A DNA stretch of 64,000 nucleotides from Tropicimonas sp047971885 (GCF_047971885.1 NZ_JBKEAE010000124.1:1-64000); one strand, 5' to 3'. Counted from the first letter of the stretch, positions 52,854 to 62,354 are shown. Translations and numbers: made by a program. The notes: a model not told the origin generated them from the letters alone.

Positions 52854-53641
52854 CCGGGCGTCGGAACACAGCCCCCGGGGGCAGTTTCACCGCCGGCGAA
52901 CTCGACCGCTACGCCCGCCATATCGTGCTGCGCGAGATCGGCGGGCCGGGGCAGAAGAAGCTGCGCGGCGCGCGGGTGCTGGTTGTCGGCGCGGGGGGGC
53001 TGGGTTCGCCGGCGCTGCTTTATCTCGCCGCAGCCGGCGTCGGCACCATCGGCGTGATCGACGCGGACACGGTCGACAATTCCAACCTGCAACGGCAGGT
53101 TATCCACCGCCACGACACCATCGGCATGCCCAAGGCCGTATCGGCCCGCGCCGCGATGCTGGCGCAGAACCCGCATGTCGCGGTTCAGGCGCATCAGGGC
53201 CGGCTCGATCCGGTCAACGCCGCCGGCATTTTCGCCCGATACGATCTGGTGCTCGACGGGACAGACAATTTCGACACCCGCTATCTGACCAATCGCACCG
53301 CGGTCGCGGCGGGGATTGCACTGGTTTCCGGCGCGCTGAGCCAGTGGGAGGGGCAGGTCAGCGTTTTCGACCCGGCGCGCGGCGGCCCCTGCTATCAGTG
53401 CGTTTTCCCCCAGGCGCCGGCGCCCGGCCTTGCGCCCTCGTGCGCGGCGGCGGGGGTGCTGGGGCCGTTGCCGGGCGTCATCGGCACGATGATGGCGGTC
53501 GAGACGGTGAAGCTGATCACCGGAGCGGGCGAGCCCCTGCGCGGGCGGATGCTGATCTACGACGCGCTCTACGGCGAGACCCGCCGGATCGCGCTGTCGA
53601 AGCGGCCCGACTGCCCGATCTGCGGCGCCGGGTCCGCCTAG
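52850..53641 (+). CDS. moeB: HesA/MoeB/ThiF-family sulfur carrier adenylyltransferase
   Basis: 263 aa E1-like enzyme. The ATP site reads VLVVGAGGLGSPALLYLA, then the Asp/Asn/Arg set in DADTVDNSNLQRQVIH. Zinc-binding CxxC pairs are GPCYQCVF and DCPICGAG near the C-terminus. It activates a small sulfur carrier (MoaD or ThiS type); there is no fused rhodanese domain. With mobA, moaC and moeA nearby MoeB is the favoured reading, but ThiF cannot be excluded. Coupled to dut by ATGA. Confidence 0.85.
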   Translation: MTGRRNTAPGGSFTAGELDRYARHIVLREIGGPGQKKLRGARVLVVGAGGLGSPALLYLAAAGVGTIGVIDADTVDNSNLQRQVIHRHDTIGMPKAVSARAAMLAQNPHVAVQAHQGRLDPVNAAGIFARYDLVLDGTDNFDTRYLTNRTAVAAGIALVSGALSQWEGQVSVFDPARGGPCYQCVFPQAPAPGLAPSCAAAGVLGPLPGVIGTMMAVETVKLITGAGEPLRGRMLIYDALYGETRRIALSKRPDCPICGAGSA

Positions 53642-53702
53642 CGCGGCTGGACAGTCGCCTGCGTGGCGGCATACTGCAAAGCGATCAACAGGGAGAACCC
53701 CC

Positions 53703-54494
53703 ATGAACCCCAGACTGACCCTTGCCGCGGCCGTCGCGGCGATGCTGGCCGCAGTACCGATGCAGGCCGAGACGCCCGACCTCGGCGGTCGCGAGGTGAC
53801 GGTCATCACCGAGAACACCTATCCGCCGCTGCAGTTCATCGACCCGAAAACCGGCGAGGCGATCGGCTGGGAATATGACGCGGTGGCCGAGATCGCCCGG
53901 CGGATCAACATCGAGGTGGTCTATCAGAACGCCTCGTGGGACGCGATGATACCGGGTATCTCGGAAGGCCAGTACGACATGGCGATGAACGGCATCACCA
54001 TCCGCGACGACCGCAGGGAGATGGTCGATTTCTCCGAGCCCTACCTGCGCTCGCAGATGATGATGATCGTGCGTGGCGACGAGGAACGGTTCACCGATCA
54101 CGAGGAATTTGCCGCCAATCCCGATTTCCTCGCCGCTGCCCAGCCCGGCACGACGCCCTTCTATGTGACCGTCTACGACATTCTTGACGGTGACGAGGGC
54201 AACCCGCGGATCAAGCTGTTCGAGACCTTCGGCGCCGGCATCCAGGCGCTGCGCGCCGGCGACGTGGATCTGGCGCTGAGCGACGATACCGCCGCCAGCG
54301 GCTATGTGGCGGCAAGCGACGGGGCGCTCAAGATCATTGGCGAGCCGCTCGGGGCCGAGGATTTCGGCTTCATCTTCCCCAGGGGATCGGATCTGGTTGC
54401 GCCGGTCAACGCGGCGATCGAGGCGATGCGCGAGGACGGCACACTCGACGCGCTGAACAGGAAGTGGTTCCTCGATTACAAGATGGGCGGCTGA
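53703..54494 (+). CDS. Polar amino acid ABC transporter, substrate-binding protein
   Basis: 263 aa with a signal peptide ending near residue 20 (AAVPMQAETPD). SBP family 3 sequence is clear: VTVITENTYPPLQFIDPKTG, then MNGITIRDDRREMVDFSEPYL. It would bind a polar amino acid or derivative in the periplasm. A permease follows 25 nt later but no ATPase gene is present nearby, so the ATPase must be shared or encoded elsewhere. Ligand unknown. Confidence 0.9.
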   Translation: MNPRLTLAAAVAAMLAAVPMQAETPDLGGREVTVITENTYPPLQFIDPKTGEAIGWEYDAVAEIARRINIEVVYQNASWDAMIPGISEGQYDMAMNGITIRDDRREMVDFSEPYLRSQMMMIVRGDEERFTDHEEFAANPDFLAAAQPGTTPFYVTVYDILDGDEGNPRIKLFETFGAGIQALRAGDVDLALSDDTAASGYVAASDGALKIIGEPLGAEDFGFIFPRGSDLVAPVNAAIEAMREDGTLDALNRKWFLDYKMGG

Positions 54495-54519
54495 AACGCG
54501 GCAAAACCGGAAGGCGGCG

Positions 54520-55329
54520 ATGCTACCGCGCCCGAAGACAGAGGACGGCGATTTTCCCTGGTGGCTGGTTGCCGCCGGACTGCTGGGCGCGTTCTTCCTG
54601 TGGACGATGCTCGGCAGCGCGCTCTACACGCAGGTTCTGACAACCCTCAGCCGGGGTGTGGGCGTGACGGTGTTCGTCACCGTGGTTTCCTTCTTCTCGG
54701 CCTGTGTTATCGGGCTGGGATTGGCGATGGCATCGCTTTCGGACAGCCTGTTTCTCAGGCAGGTGGCGCGGTTCTATGTCGAGATCGTGCGCGGGTTGCC
54801 GATGATCGTGCTGCTGCTCTACGTCGCCTTCGTGATAGCGCCGGCGCTGGTTGCCGGCGTGAACCATGCGTTCGGCTGGCTTGGGCTCGATCCGGTCCGC
54901 ACCCGCGACTTCCCGCTGGTCTGGCGGGCGATACTGGCGCTGACCATCGGCTATTCGGCGTTCATTGCCGAGGTGTTCCGCGCCGGGCTGCAGGCGGTGG
55001 ACGAGGGGCAGATCGAAGCGGCGAAATCGCTCGGGCTGGGCGGCTGGTTCAGGTTCCGGCTGATCGTCTTTCCGCAGGCGATGCGGATGATCCTGCCGCC
55101 GCTGGGCAACGATTTCATCGCCATGATCAAGGACAGTTCGCTGGTGTCGGTCCTTGGCGTGCTCGACATCACCCAGCTGGGCAAGGTGATGGCGGCGGGC
55201 AATTTCCGCTATTTCGAAACCTACAACGTGGTGGCCTTTCTTTACCTGACGATGACAGTCACGCTGTCGCTGCTGCTCAGGCGGTTCGAACGGGGCATGC
55301 GCCGGGCCGGACAGCAGCCGCGGGATTGA
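54520..55329 (+). CDS. Polar amino acid ABC transporter permease
   Basis: 269 aa, HisM/GlnP type with about five to six membrane helices. The EAA coupling loop is EGQIEAAKSLGLGGWFRFRLIVFPQAM, preceded by RGLPMIVLLLYVAF. It pairs with the binding protein upstream. It uses a single permease polypeptide, probably as a homodimer or with a partner from another locus. The following gene is an unrelated peptidase. Confidence 0.92.
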   Translation: MLPRPKTEDGDFPWWLVAAGLLGAFFLWTMLGSALYTQVLTTLSRGVGVTVFVTVVSFFSACVIGLGLAMASLSDSLFLRQVARFYVEIVRGLPMIVLLLYVAFVIAPALVAGVNHAFGWLGLDPVRTRDFPLVWRAILALTIGYSAFIAEVFRAGLQAVDEGQIEAAKSLGLGGWFRFRLIVFPQAMRMILPPLGNDFIAMIKDSSLVSVLGVLDITQLGKVMAAGNFRYFETYNVVAFLYLTMTVTLSLLLRRFERGMRRAGQQPRD

Positions 55330-55379
55330 TCCGTCGCGCGGTTGCTCTAGGAAGGGAGCGAAGCCTTACGGAGCCCGCA

Positions 55380-57407
55380 ATGTCCAATCCCCTTCTCTTG
55401 CCCTCGCCGCTGCCGTTCGACCTGCCCGATTTCGCCGCCCTGCACGACGACGATTTCGCGCCCGCCTTCGAGACCGCGCTCGCCGCAGCCCACGCCGAGA
55501 TTGCCGCCCTCGCCGCCAGCCCCGAGGCGCCGACCTTCGCCAATACCATCGATGCGCTGGAACTTTCGGGGCGTACCCTGTCCGGGGTGCTGGCGGTTTT
55601 CTACACGCTGGCCTCGGTCGACGCCAACGATGCGCGCGAGGCCTTGCAGCGCGATTTCGCGCCCCGTCTGGCAGAGTTCGACAGCGACGTGATGCTGAAC
55701 GAGGCGCTTTTCGCGCGGGTCGATACGCTGTGGCGGGATGCGGCAGGTCTTGGGCTGAGCGAGGAGCAGGCGCGCGTTCTGGAACTGACACATCGCAACT
55801 TCATCCGCGCCGGCGCGGCGCTCGATGCCGCCGGTCGGGCGCGGCTGCGCGCGATCAACACCGAACTGGCCGGGCTGGGCACCGCCTTTGGCCAGAATGT
55901 CCTGGCCGACGAACGCGACTGGTACATGGAGCTTTCGGAGGCCGAACTTGCGGGCCTGCCCGGTTTCGTCGCCGACGACGCGCGGGCCGCCGGGCAGGAA
56001 AAGGGCGCTTTGGGGCCGGTGATCACCCTGTCGCGCTCGCTGATCGTGCCGTTTCTGAAATACTCGCCCCGGCGCGATCTGCGCCAGCGGGCGTTTGAGG
56101 CATGGACGGCACGTGGCGCGAACGGGGGCCGGACCGACAACCGCGAAATCGTGCGCCAGACCCTGAAGCTGCGCCACGAGCGGGCGGTGCTTCTGGGCTA
56201 CCAGAACTTCGCCGCCTACAAGCTGGAAACCGAGATGGCCGGAACGCCGCAGGCGGTGCGCGACCTGCTGATGGCGGTCTGGCAGCCGGCAAAGGCCCGC
56301 GCCGACGGCGATGCGGTCATCCTCGAACGGAGACTGGTGGCAGACGGAGAAGCGGCGCCGCTGCAACCGTGGGACTGGCACTATTACGCCGAAAAGCGGC
56401 GCAAGGCCGAACACGATTTCGACGACGCGGCGCTCAAGCCGTATCTGCAACTGGAGCGGATGATCGAGGCGGTCTTCGACTGCGCGCGGCGCCTGTTCGG
56501 GCTCGATTTCGCGCCGCTCGACCTGCCGCTGCACCACCCCGATGCCCGCGCCTGGGAGGTAACACGCGATGGCCGCCATATGGCGGTATTCATCGGCGAT
56601 TATTTTGCCCGTTCGGGCAAGCGCTCGGGTGCGTGGTGTTCGGCACTGCGCAGCCAGCAGAAACTGGCGGGGGATATACGCCCGCTGGTGATGAATGTCT
56701 GCAACTTCGCCAGACCGGGCGCCGGGGCACCGGCGCTGCTTTCCTACGACGACGCGCGCACCCTGTTTCACGAATTCGGCCATGCGCTGCACCAGATGCT
56801 GAGCGATGTGAGCTACGAAAGCATCTCGGGCACCTCGGTTCCGCGCGATTTCGTCGAATTGCCGAGCCAGCTATACGAACACTGGCTGGAAGTGCCCGAA
56901 GTGCTGACCCGTTTCGGCACCCATGCCGCAACCGGCGCGGCGATGCCGGCGGAGATGCTCGAACGGGTACTGGCCGCATCGACCTTCGACATGGGGTTCA
57001 ATACCGTCGAATACATCGCCTCGGCCATGGTCGATCTGGAGTTTCACGACGGCCCGCCGCCGGCCGATCCGATGCAGAAACAGGCCGGGGTCCTGGCTGA
57101 AATCGGCATGCCCCCGGCGATCCGCATGCGCCATGCCACGCCGCATTTCGCCCATGTCTTTTCCGGCGGATATTATGCGGCAGCCTATTATTCCTACATG
57201 TGGTCCGAGGTGATGGACGCCGACGCCTTCGCCGCCTTCGGGGAGGCCGGCGATCCGTTCGACCCGGCGGTAGCGCAATCGCTGGAAAGGAACATCCTGT
57301 CGACCGGCGGATCGAAGGATCCGGAGGTTCTCTATACCGCGTTCCGGGGCCGGTTGCCGGTGGTCGATGCATTGCTCAGGGGGCGGAGCCTCGATACCGT
57401 GGGGTGA
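55380..57407 (+). CDS. M3-family metallopeptidase (oligopeptidase A / dipeptidyl carboxypeptidase)
   Basis: 675 aa from the ATG at 55380, with GGAG 8 nt upstream. Cytoplasmic zinc peptidase that degrades short peptides. The zinc site is His464-Glu-Phe-Gly-His468 in TLFHEFGHALHQML, followed by SYESISGTSVPRDFVELPSQLYEHW, which holds the third ligand region. The N-terminal two-thirds is helical, as expected. OpdA (PrlC) and Dcp subgroups are hard to separate by eye. A small GFA-type gene follows 25 nt later. Confidence 0.94.
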   Translation: MSNPLLLPSPLPFDLPDFAALHDDDFAPAFETALAAAHAEIAALAASPEAPTFANTIDALELSGRTLSGVLAVFYTLASVDANDAREALQRDFAPRLAEFDSDVMLNEALFARVDTLWRDAAGLGLSEEQARVLELTHRNFIRAGAALDAAGRARLRAINTELAGLGTAFGQNVLADERDWYMELSEAELAGLPGFVADDARAAGQEKGALGPVITLSRSLIVPFLKYSPRRDLRQRAFEAWTARGANGGRTDNREIVRQTLKLRHERAVLLGYQNFAAYKLETEMAGTPQAVRDLLMAVWQPAKARADGDAVILERRLVADGEAAPLQPWDWHYYAEKRRKAEHDFDDAALKPYLQLERMIEAVFDCARRLFGLDFAPLDLPLHHPDARAWEVTRDGRHMAVFIGDYFARSGKRSGAWCSALRSQQKLAGDIRPLVMNVCNFARPGAGAPALLSYDDARTLFHEFGHALHQMLSDVSYESISGTSVPRDFVELPSQLYEHWLEVPEVLTRFGTHAATGAAMPAEMLERVLAASTFDMGFNTVEYIASAMVDLEFHDGPPPADPMQKQAGVLAEIGMPPAIRMRHATPHFAHVFSGGYYAAAYYSYMWSEVMDADAFAAFGEAGDPFDPAVAQSLERNILSTGGSKDPEVLYTAFRGRLPVVDALLRGRSLDTVG

Positions 57408-57432
57408 GCACTCTGTCTGCGGAGAACCGAAC

Positions 57433-57885
57433 ATGCCAACGCCACTTGCCGCCGGAACCTGCCGATGCGGAAATACACGGATCGAGATATCCGCACCGCC
57501 CGTCATGACGGCGGCCTGCCATTGCCGCGGCTGCCAGAAGATGAGTTCGGGCGCATTTTCGCTGACGGCGATGATCCCGGCCGGCGCCTTTCGCGTCGTC
57601 GGGGGCGAACCGGTCAGGGGCGGCATTCGCGGCCCGCAGCTCGATCACCGGTTCTGTCCCGACTGCATGACCTGGATGTTCACGCGGATCGCCGGCATGG
57701 ACCATCTGGTGAACGTGCGCCCGACGATGTTCGACATCGCGGAATGGACCGTCCCCTTCGTCGAGACCATGACGGCCGAGAAACTGCCCTGGGCGACAAC
57801 GCCGGCGCGCCGCAGCTACAAGGCGTTTCCGCCCGAAGAGGATTTTCCGGCGCTGCTGAGCGAATTTGCGGCGGAACGGGGGTAA
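57433..57885 (+). CDS. GFA/CENP-V family protein
   Basis: 150 aa. Zinc-binding Cys residues are in the typical order: CRCG (about residue 10), CHCRGCQ (about 29) and FCPDC (about 74), the fold of glutathione-dependent formaldehyde-activating-like proteins. The real activity in most such proteins is unknown; few are true Gfa enzymes. The start ATG at 57433 follows GGAGAACC. It converges with the CDF transporter gene, 16 nt apart. Confidence 0.85.
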   Translation: MPTPLAAGTCRCGNTRIEISAPPVMTAACHCRGCQKMSSGAFSLTAMIPAGAFRVVGGEPVRGGIRGPQLDHRFCPDCMTWMFTRIAGMDHLVNVRPTMFDIAEWTVPFVETMTAEKLPWATTPARRSYKAFPPEEDFPALLSEFAAERG

Positions 57886-57901
57886 CCGCAACCGCCCGGC
57901 C

Positions 57902-58780
57902 TCAGTGCCGGACCGGATCGTGGTGGATGATGACGTCGGCCTGCGGATAGCGCTTCAGGATCGCCCGGGTCAAATCGGCCCCGATGTCGTGCGCCTCGGT
58001 CAGCGACATGCGCCCGTCGATCTCGACATGCATGTTGACGAAGATGCGCGCCCCGGCGGTGCGGGTGCGCAGGTCGTGAAAGCCCTCGATTCCCGGCCAG
58101 TCGCGGGCCAGCGCCTCGATCCCGCGCACGATCGCCGGGTCTGCCTGACGGTCCATCAGCGCATCCCAGGCGCCGCGCCCGATGCCGAATGCACCGACGG
58201 CAAGGATGCCGGCGGTGCCGATGGCCACCACGCTGTCGATCTGCGCAAGGCCGAAGCGACTGGCGGCCCACAGCGACAGCAGCGCGCCGACATTGGGGAT
58301 CAGATCGCTGACGTAATGCAGCGAATCGGCTGCCACGACCCGGTTGCCAGTGCGGGCGGCGACATGCCGTTGCCACAGCACGAGCGCCAGCGTCAGGACG
58401 ATCGAGAGCCCCATCACCGCCATGCCCTCGCCTTCGGCGGCAAGCGGTGGCGGGGTGTCGGCGATCAGGCGGCGCACCCCGGCGGTGCCGATGACCGTGG
58501 CGGCGATCAGCAGGAACAGCGCCTGTCCCAGCGCGGCCAGATCCTCGGCCGAGCTGTGACCGAAGCCGTGATCGTCGTCGGGCGGGCGGGTTGCATAGAC
58601 GATCGCCCCCAGCCCGGTGAGCGAAACCATCAGGTCGAGCCCGCTGTCGGCCAGCGAGGCGGCGATCGACAGCGCCCCGGTTTGCCCCAGCGCCCAGAGC
58701 TTCAGCGCCACCAGCACCAGCGCCACGCCCGCCGATGCGATGCCGGCGGTAACATTCAGGCGATTGTTGCTGACCGACAT
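57902..58780 (-). CDS. Cation diffusion facilitator family metal exporter
   Basis: 292 aa with about six membrane helices in the first two-thirds. Transport-site sequences: DSGLDLMVSLTG and HYVSDLIPNVGALLS (the HxxxD pair), with DDDHGFGHSSAEDLAALGQ in the loop. The C-terminal cytoplasmic metal-binding domain (about 205-292) includes RTAGARIFVNMHVEIDG. It would export Zn, Fe or Mn using the proton gradient. The metal is not decided by sequence. Confidence 0.92.
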   Translation of the reverse strand: MSVSNNRLNVTAGIASAGVALVLVALKLWALGQTGALSIAASLADSGLDLMVSLTGLGAIVYATRPPDDDHGFGHSSAEDLAALGQALFLLIAATVIGTAGVRRLIADTPPPLAAEGEGMAVMGLSIVLTLALVLWQRHVAARTGNRVVAADSLHYVSDLIPNVGALLSLWAASRFGLAQIDSVVAIGTAGILAVGAFGIGRGAWDALMDRQADPAIVRGIEALARDWPGIEGFHDLRTRTAGARIFVNMHVEIDGRMSLTEAHDIGADLTRAILKRYPQADVIIHHDPVRH

Positions 58781-58894
58781 GACACCATCCCAAACGACCG
58801 GGCGGGATATCTAGGCATTGCGCCACCCCGGCGCAAGCGGATTGCCGGTGTGGCGACGCACTCCGATGCCGTCCGCGTCGGGCGCGCCGGTCGT

Positions 58895-59434
58895 CTATTC
58901 GCGGATTTCCTCGCGCCCGACACCCCAGAGCGCGCTTTTCTCGACCCAGCCTCTCTGGCCATCGGCGGCGACGCGGCACCAGTCGGGGTTGCATTCGCCA
59001 AGCCGCGCGACAACACCGCGCTCTGCCCTGGCGACGACCTCGCTCGCGGTATCCGGGCGGCTGCGCAGGCTGGCCATCTCGGATTCGACCATCACGGTGC
59101 GGACACCGGACAGCAGCGAATAGTGCAGCCACCCGCCGGCGCCGTCATGGTCGCGCACCCGCCGCCAGTGGCCGAACTCCGCCACCACCTCGAGCGGCAG
59201 CGCCCGGCGGGTATAGACCCAGTCGATGCGGTGGCTCAGCGAAGGGCCGCGCCGGGCGTTGCCCTCGGAGGATTTGAGCGACACGAACCGGGGCAGCGGA
59301 AGGTTGGTGACCGGGCCACGCTTGGCTGCCTCGGCGGCGGAAAGGCCGCCGGCGAGGGCCGTTACCGCAAGAACGAAAGCCGGAATCAATGCGAAAGACG
59401 CCCGCTTGCGGGGCGATTGTGCCTTCTGTCCCAT
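58895..59434 (-). CDS. Exported SH3-domain protein
   Basis: 179 aa with a signal peptide (about residues 1-36, ending SAAEAA). Two bacterial SH3-like segments: SEGNARRGPSLSHRIDWVY at about 55-73 and VESEMASLRSRPDTASEVV at about 117-135. The ending (CNPDWCRVAADGQRGWVEKSALWG) is typical of SH3 domains that bind cell wall or protein. It is divergent from the dehydrogenase gene at 59536, 101 nt apart. Confidence 0.88.
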   Translation of the reverse strand: MGQKAQSPRKRASFALIPAFVLAVTALAGGLSAAEAAKRGPVTNLPLPRFVSLKSSEGNARRGPSLSHRIDWVYTRRALPLEVVAEFGHWRRVRDHDGAGGWLHYSLLSGVRTVMVESEMASLRSRPDTASEVVARAERGVVARLGECNPDWCRVAADGQRGWVEKSALWGVGREEIRE

Positions 59435-59535
59435 GTTATTTTGTCGCTCGTCTCTGGGGGGCGCTTGTGCCGCGCCGCTTCACCGGTCACTCTGCCGCGT
59501 GACGCAGGATTCAGGGAAGTCTCAGGAGGGGTCCG

Positions 59536-60522
59536 ATGCAGAAAGAGCCGCTGAGTGTTGTCGTAACGCGACGGTTGCCCGACGTGGTGGAGGCGCGGAT
59601 GTCCGAGCTGTTCGATACCGAACTGCGCTCCGGGGACGTTCCGCTGACCCGCGACGAACTGGTCGAGGCGATGCGCCGTGCCGATGTTCTGGTGCCCGCG
59701 ATCACCGACCGGATCGACGCGACCATGCTGGCCCAGGCGGGCGACCGGCTGAAGCTGATCGCCAACTATGGTGCCGGGGTCGACAATGTCGATATTGCCT
59801 CGGCGCGCCAGCGCGGCGTGCTGGTGACCAACACGCCGGGCGTGACCACCGACGATACGGCCGACATGACGATGGCGCTGATCCTTGCCGTGACCCGGCG
59901 CATTCCCGAGGGGCTGGCCGTGATGCAGGCCGGGCGCTGGGAAGGCTGGGCGCCGACCGCCTTTCTGGGCGGCCGGGTGGCCGGGCGGCGGCTCGGCATC
60001 CTCGGTATGGGGCGGATCGGGCAGGCGGTGGCGCGGCGCGCCCACGTCTTCGGCATGCAGATCCACTATCACAACCGTCGCCGCCTGCGCCCCGAGATCG
60101 AGCAGGAACTGGACGCGACCTGGTGGGAGAGCCTCGACCAGATGGTGCGGCGCATGGACGTGATCTCGATCAACTGTCCGCACACGCCGTCGACCTTCCA
60201 TCTGATGAACGCGCGGCGGCTGAAACTGCTGAAGTCCACGGCGGTGATCGTGAACACCTCGCGCGGCGAGGTGATCGATGAGAACGCGCTGACCCGCATG
60301 CTGCGGGCGGGCGAGATCGCCGGTGCCGGGCTCGATGTCTACGAGCATGGCGCCAATATCAACCCGCGGCTCAGGAACCTCGAAAATGTTGTGCTTCTGC
60401 CGCAGATGGGTTCCGCCACGCTTGAGGGGCGGATCGAGATGGGTGAAAAGATCATCATCAATATCAAGACCTTCGATGACGGTCATCGTCCGCCCGATCT
60501 GGTGGTTCCGTCCATGCTGTGA
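59536..60522 (+). CDS. D-glycerate dehydrogenase / glyoxylate reductase-like 2-hydroxyacid dehydrogenase
   Basis: 328 aa. The NAD-binding fold carries RRLGILGMGRIGQAVA. Catalytic Arg is in NTSRGEVIDENAL and Glu in GLDVYEHG. At the place of the general acid His the sequence reads LLPQMGSATLEGR, i.e. Gln290 (CAG at 60403-60405) where relatives usually have LPHMGSAT. The rest of the protein is intact (GHRPPDLVVPSML end). The usual role is interconversion of glyoxylate/glycolate and hydroxypyruvate/glycerate. If the Gln is real, activity may be lost or changed. Confidence 0.88.
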   Translation: MQKEPLSVVVTRRLPDVVEARMSELFDTELRSGDVPLTRDELVEAMRRADVLVPAITDRIDATMLAQAGDRLKLIANYGAGVDNVDIASARQRGVLVTNTPGVTTDDTADMTMALILAVTRRIPEGLAVMQAGRWEGWAPTAFLGGRVAGRRLGILGMGRIGQAVARRAHVFGMQIHYHNRRRLRPEIEQELDATWWESLDQMVRRMDVISINCPHTPSTFHLMNARRLKLLKSTAVIVNTSRGEVIDENALTRMLRAGEIAGAGLDVYEHGANINPRLRNLENVVLLPQMGSATLEGRIEMGEKIIINIKTFDDGHRPPDLVVPSML

Positions 60523-60642
60523 CCGTGGCGCCGCCAGTCCGGAACGCGCGCCAATCCTCATGGCAGCGTATACCCGCCCTTGCGGCGGCAACGCGGGACA
60601 ATCATATCTGCTGGAACGACAATTGAAATGACGGGAGGTCCC

Positions 60643-60957
60643 ATGGCTACCTTTGACGAGCGGAAGAACACCTTCGAGAAGAAATTCGCCCACGACGCCG
60701 ACATGCAGTTCCGCGCCGAGGCGCGGGCGAACAAGCTGCTGGGCCTGTGGGCGGCGGGCCTGATGAACAGGACCGGGGCCGATGCCGATTCCTACGCGCA
60801 GGAGGTCATCAAGTCCGATTTTCAGGAGGCCGGCGACGAGGATGTGATCCGCAAGGTTTCGGGCGATCTGGGGAGTCTGGCGAGCGCCGACGAGATTCGC
60901 GGGAAACGCGCGGAATTCCTCGACGAGGCGAAGGCGCAGCTGGCGGGCGAGGGCTGA
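60643..60957 (+). CDS. DUF1476 protein, ATP synthase inhibitor zeta subunit-like
   Basis: 104 aa; the ATG at 60643 follows GGGAGG. The sequence (MATFDERKNTFEKKFAHDAD, then KLLGLWAAGLMNRTG) matches the alphaproteobacterial DUF1476 family. In Paracoccus denitrificans its member, the zeta subunit, inhibits the F1-ATPase. All-helical, no cysteine or signal. It stands as a single-gene unit followed by a hairpin shared with the end of ychF. Confidence 0.92.
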   Translation: MATFDERKNTFEKKFAHDADMQFRAEARANKLLGLWAAGLMNRTGADADSYAQEVIKSDFQEAGDEDVIRKVSGDLGSLASADEIRGKRAEFLDEAKAQLAGEG

Positions 60958-61030
60958 TCGCGCCGGAAGCGTTCGGGCGCATCGGACAGACCGGGGCAAC
61001 GCGCAAAAGAATCACTGATACGCTGATACA

Positions 61031-61053
61031 AGGGGCCGGCCCGACCGGCCCCT
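61031..61053. terminator. Terminator between convergent DUF1476 and ychF genes
   Basis: AGGGGCCGG and CCGGCCCCT form a perfect 9-bp stem with 5-nt loop CCCGA. It lies 73 nt after the DUF1476 stop and 67 nt past the ychF stop, so it can serve both directions. No strong T run. Confidence 0.6.
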
Positions 61054-61120
61054 CTTCACGCCGTCCGCCACCAGATGCGCGGTGATGCTGCCGCGAGGCG
61101 TCCGCCGGAGCCGGGAATCG

Positions 61121-62218
61121 TCAGGCGTTGAACAGGAAATGCAGCACGTCGCCATCCTGAACGACGTAATTCTTGCCCTCGACCCGCATCCTGCCCGCCT
61201 CCCTGGCGCCCTGTTCGCCGCCGCAGGCGATGAAATCGTCATAGGCGATGGTCTCGGCGCGGATGAAGCCGCGCTCGAAATCGCCGTGGATGACGCCGGC
61301 GGCCTTCGGCGCGCGGTCGCCCTTGTGAATGGTCCAGGCGCGCGCCTCCTTCGGTCCGACGGTGAAATAGGTCTGAAGGCCCAGCAGATTGTGGCCGACA
61401 CGGATCAGCCGGTCGAGCCCGGCTTCCTCCAGCCCCAGTTCCGACAGGAACAGCCCGGCCTCGTCCGGGTCGAGCTGCGCGATCTCTTCCTCGATCCGGG
61501 CCGAGATCACCACCGCAGCGGCGCCTTCGCCGGCGGCCATCTGCGCCACCGCTTCCGACAGCGCGTTGCCCGCGGCGGCGTCCTGCTCGGCCACGTTGCA
61601 GACGTAAAGCACCGGCTTGGCGGTCAGAAGCTGCAACATGCTCCAGGCCCTGGCGTCCTCATCGTCCACCGCGACGGTGCGGGCCGGCCTGCCGTCTTCC
61701 AGCGCCGCAAGCGCGGCCCTGAGCAGGCGTTCCTGCTGCACGGCCTCCCTGTCGCCGCCGCGCACCTTGCGGCCGAGGTTCTGCAGGCGCTTTTCAACGC
61801 TCTCCATGTCGGCCAGCATCAGTTCGGTCTCGATGGTCCGGGCGTCCTCCACCGGATCCACCCGGCCGTCGACATGGGTCACGTCGCCGTCCTCGAAACA
61901 GCGCAGCACGTGGGCGATGGCATCGCATTCGCGGATATTGGCAAGAAACTGGTTGCCGAGCCCCTCGCCCTTCGACGCTCCCTTCACCAGCCCGGCGATA
62001 TCGACAAAGGTCATGCGCGTCGGGATGATCTGCTTTGATTTCGCAATCGCCGCCAGGTTCTCCAGCCGGGGGTCGGGAACGGCAACCTCGCCCACATTGG
62101 GCTCGATGGTGCAGAACGGAAAATTCGCCGCCTGCGCGGCGGCGGTCCGGGTCAGCGCGTTGAAGAGCGTCGACTTGCCGACATTCGGCAGCCCGACGAT
62201 GCCGGTCTTGAAGCCCAT
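61121..62218 (-). CDS. ychF: Ribosome-binding ATPase YchF
   Basis: 365 aa. OBG-like P-loop protein that binds ribosomes and prefers ATP. G1 is GIVGLPNVGKSTLFNAL, G3 region FVDIAGLVKGASKGEG, and the nucleotide-specificity motif is NVAE in LYVCNVAEQD (NxxE, the mark of ATP preference). The C-terminal TGS-type domain ends with VEGKNYVVQDGDVLHFLFNA. The start is the ATG at 62218; the longer frame upstream has no family sequence. It is divergent from the VOC gene. Confidence 0.97.
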   Translation of the reverse strand: MGFKTGIVGLPNVGKSTLFNALTRTAAAQAANFPFCTIEPNVGEVAVPDPRLENLAAIAKSKQIIPTRMTFVDIAGLVKGASKGEGLGNQFLANIRECDAIAHVLRCFEDGDVTHVDGRVDPVEDARTIETELMLADMESVEKRLQNLGRKVRGGDREAVQQERLLRAALAALEDGRPARTVAVDDEDARAWSMLQLLTAKPVLYVCNVAEQDAAAGNALSEAVAQMAAGEGAAAVVISARIEEEIAQLDPDEAGLFLSELGLEEAGLDRLIRVGHNLLGLQTYFTVGPKEARAWTIHKGDRAPKAAGVIHGDFERGFIRAETIAYDDFIACGGEQGAREAGRMRVEGKNYVVQDGDVLHFLFNA

Positions 62219-62354
62219 CTCTGAATCCTTGTGGAAAGGTTGCGGCCTTCTAGTGTGTGATCCCTGCGCCTGCAAGACAGCTATCGGAGCATGGTGAAAT
62301 CGCGTTAGGCTGGCGGTGACCGATCCGGTCGACGCTATCGAACAGAGGACGACA

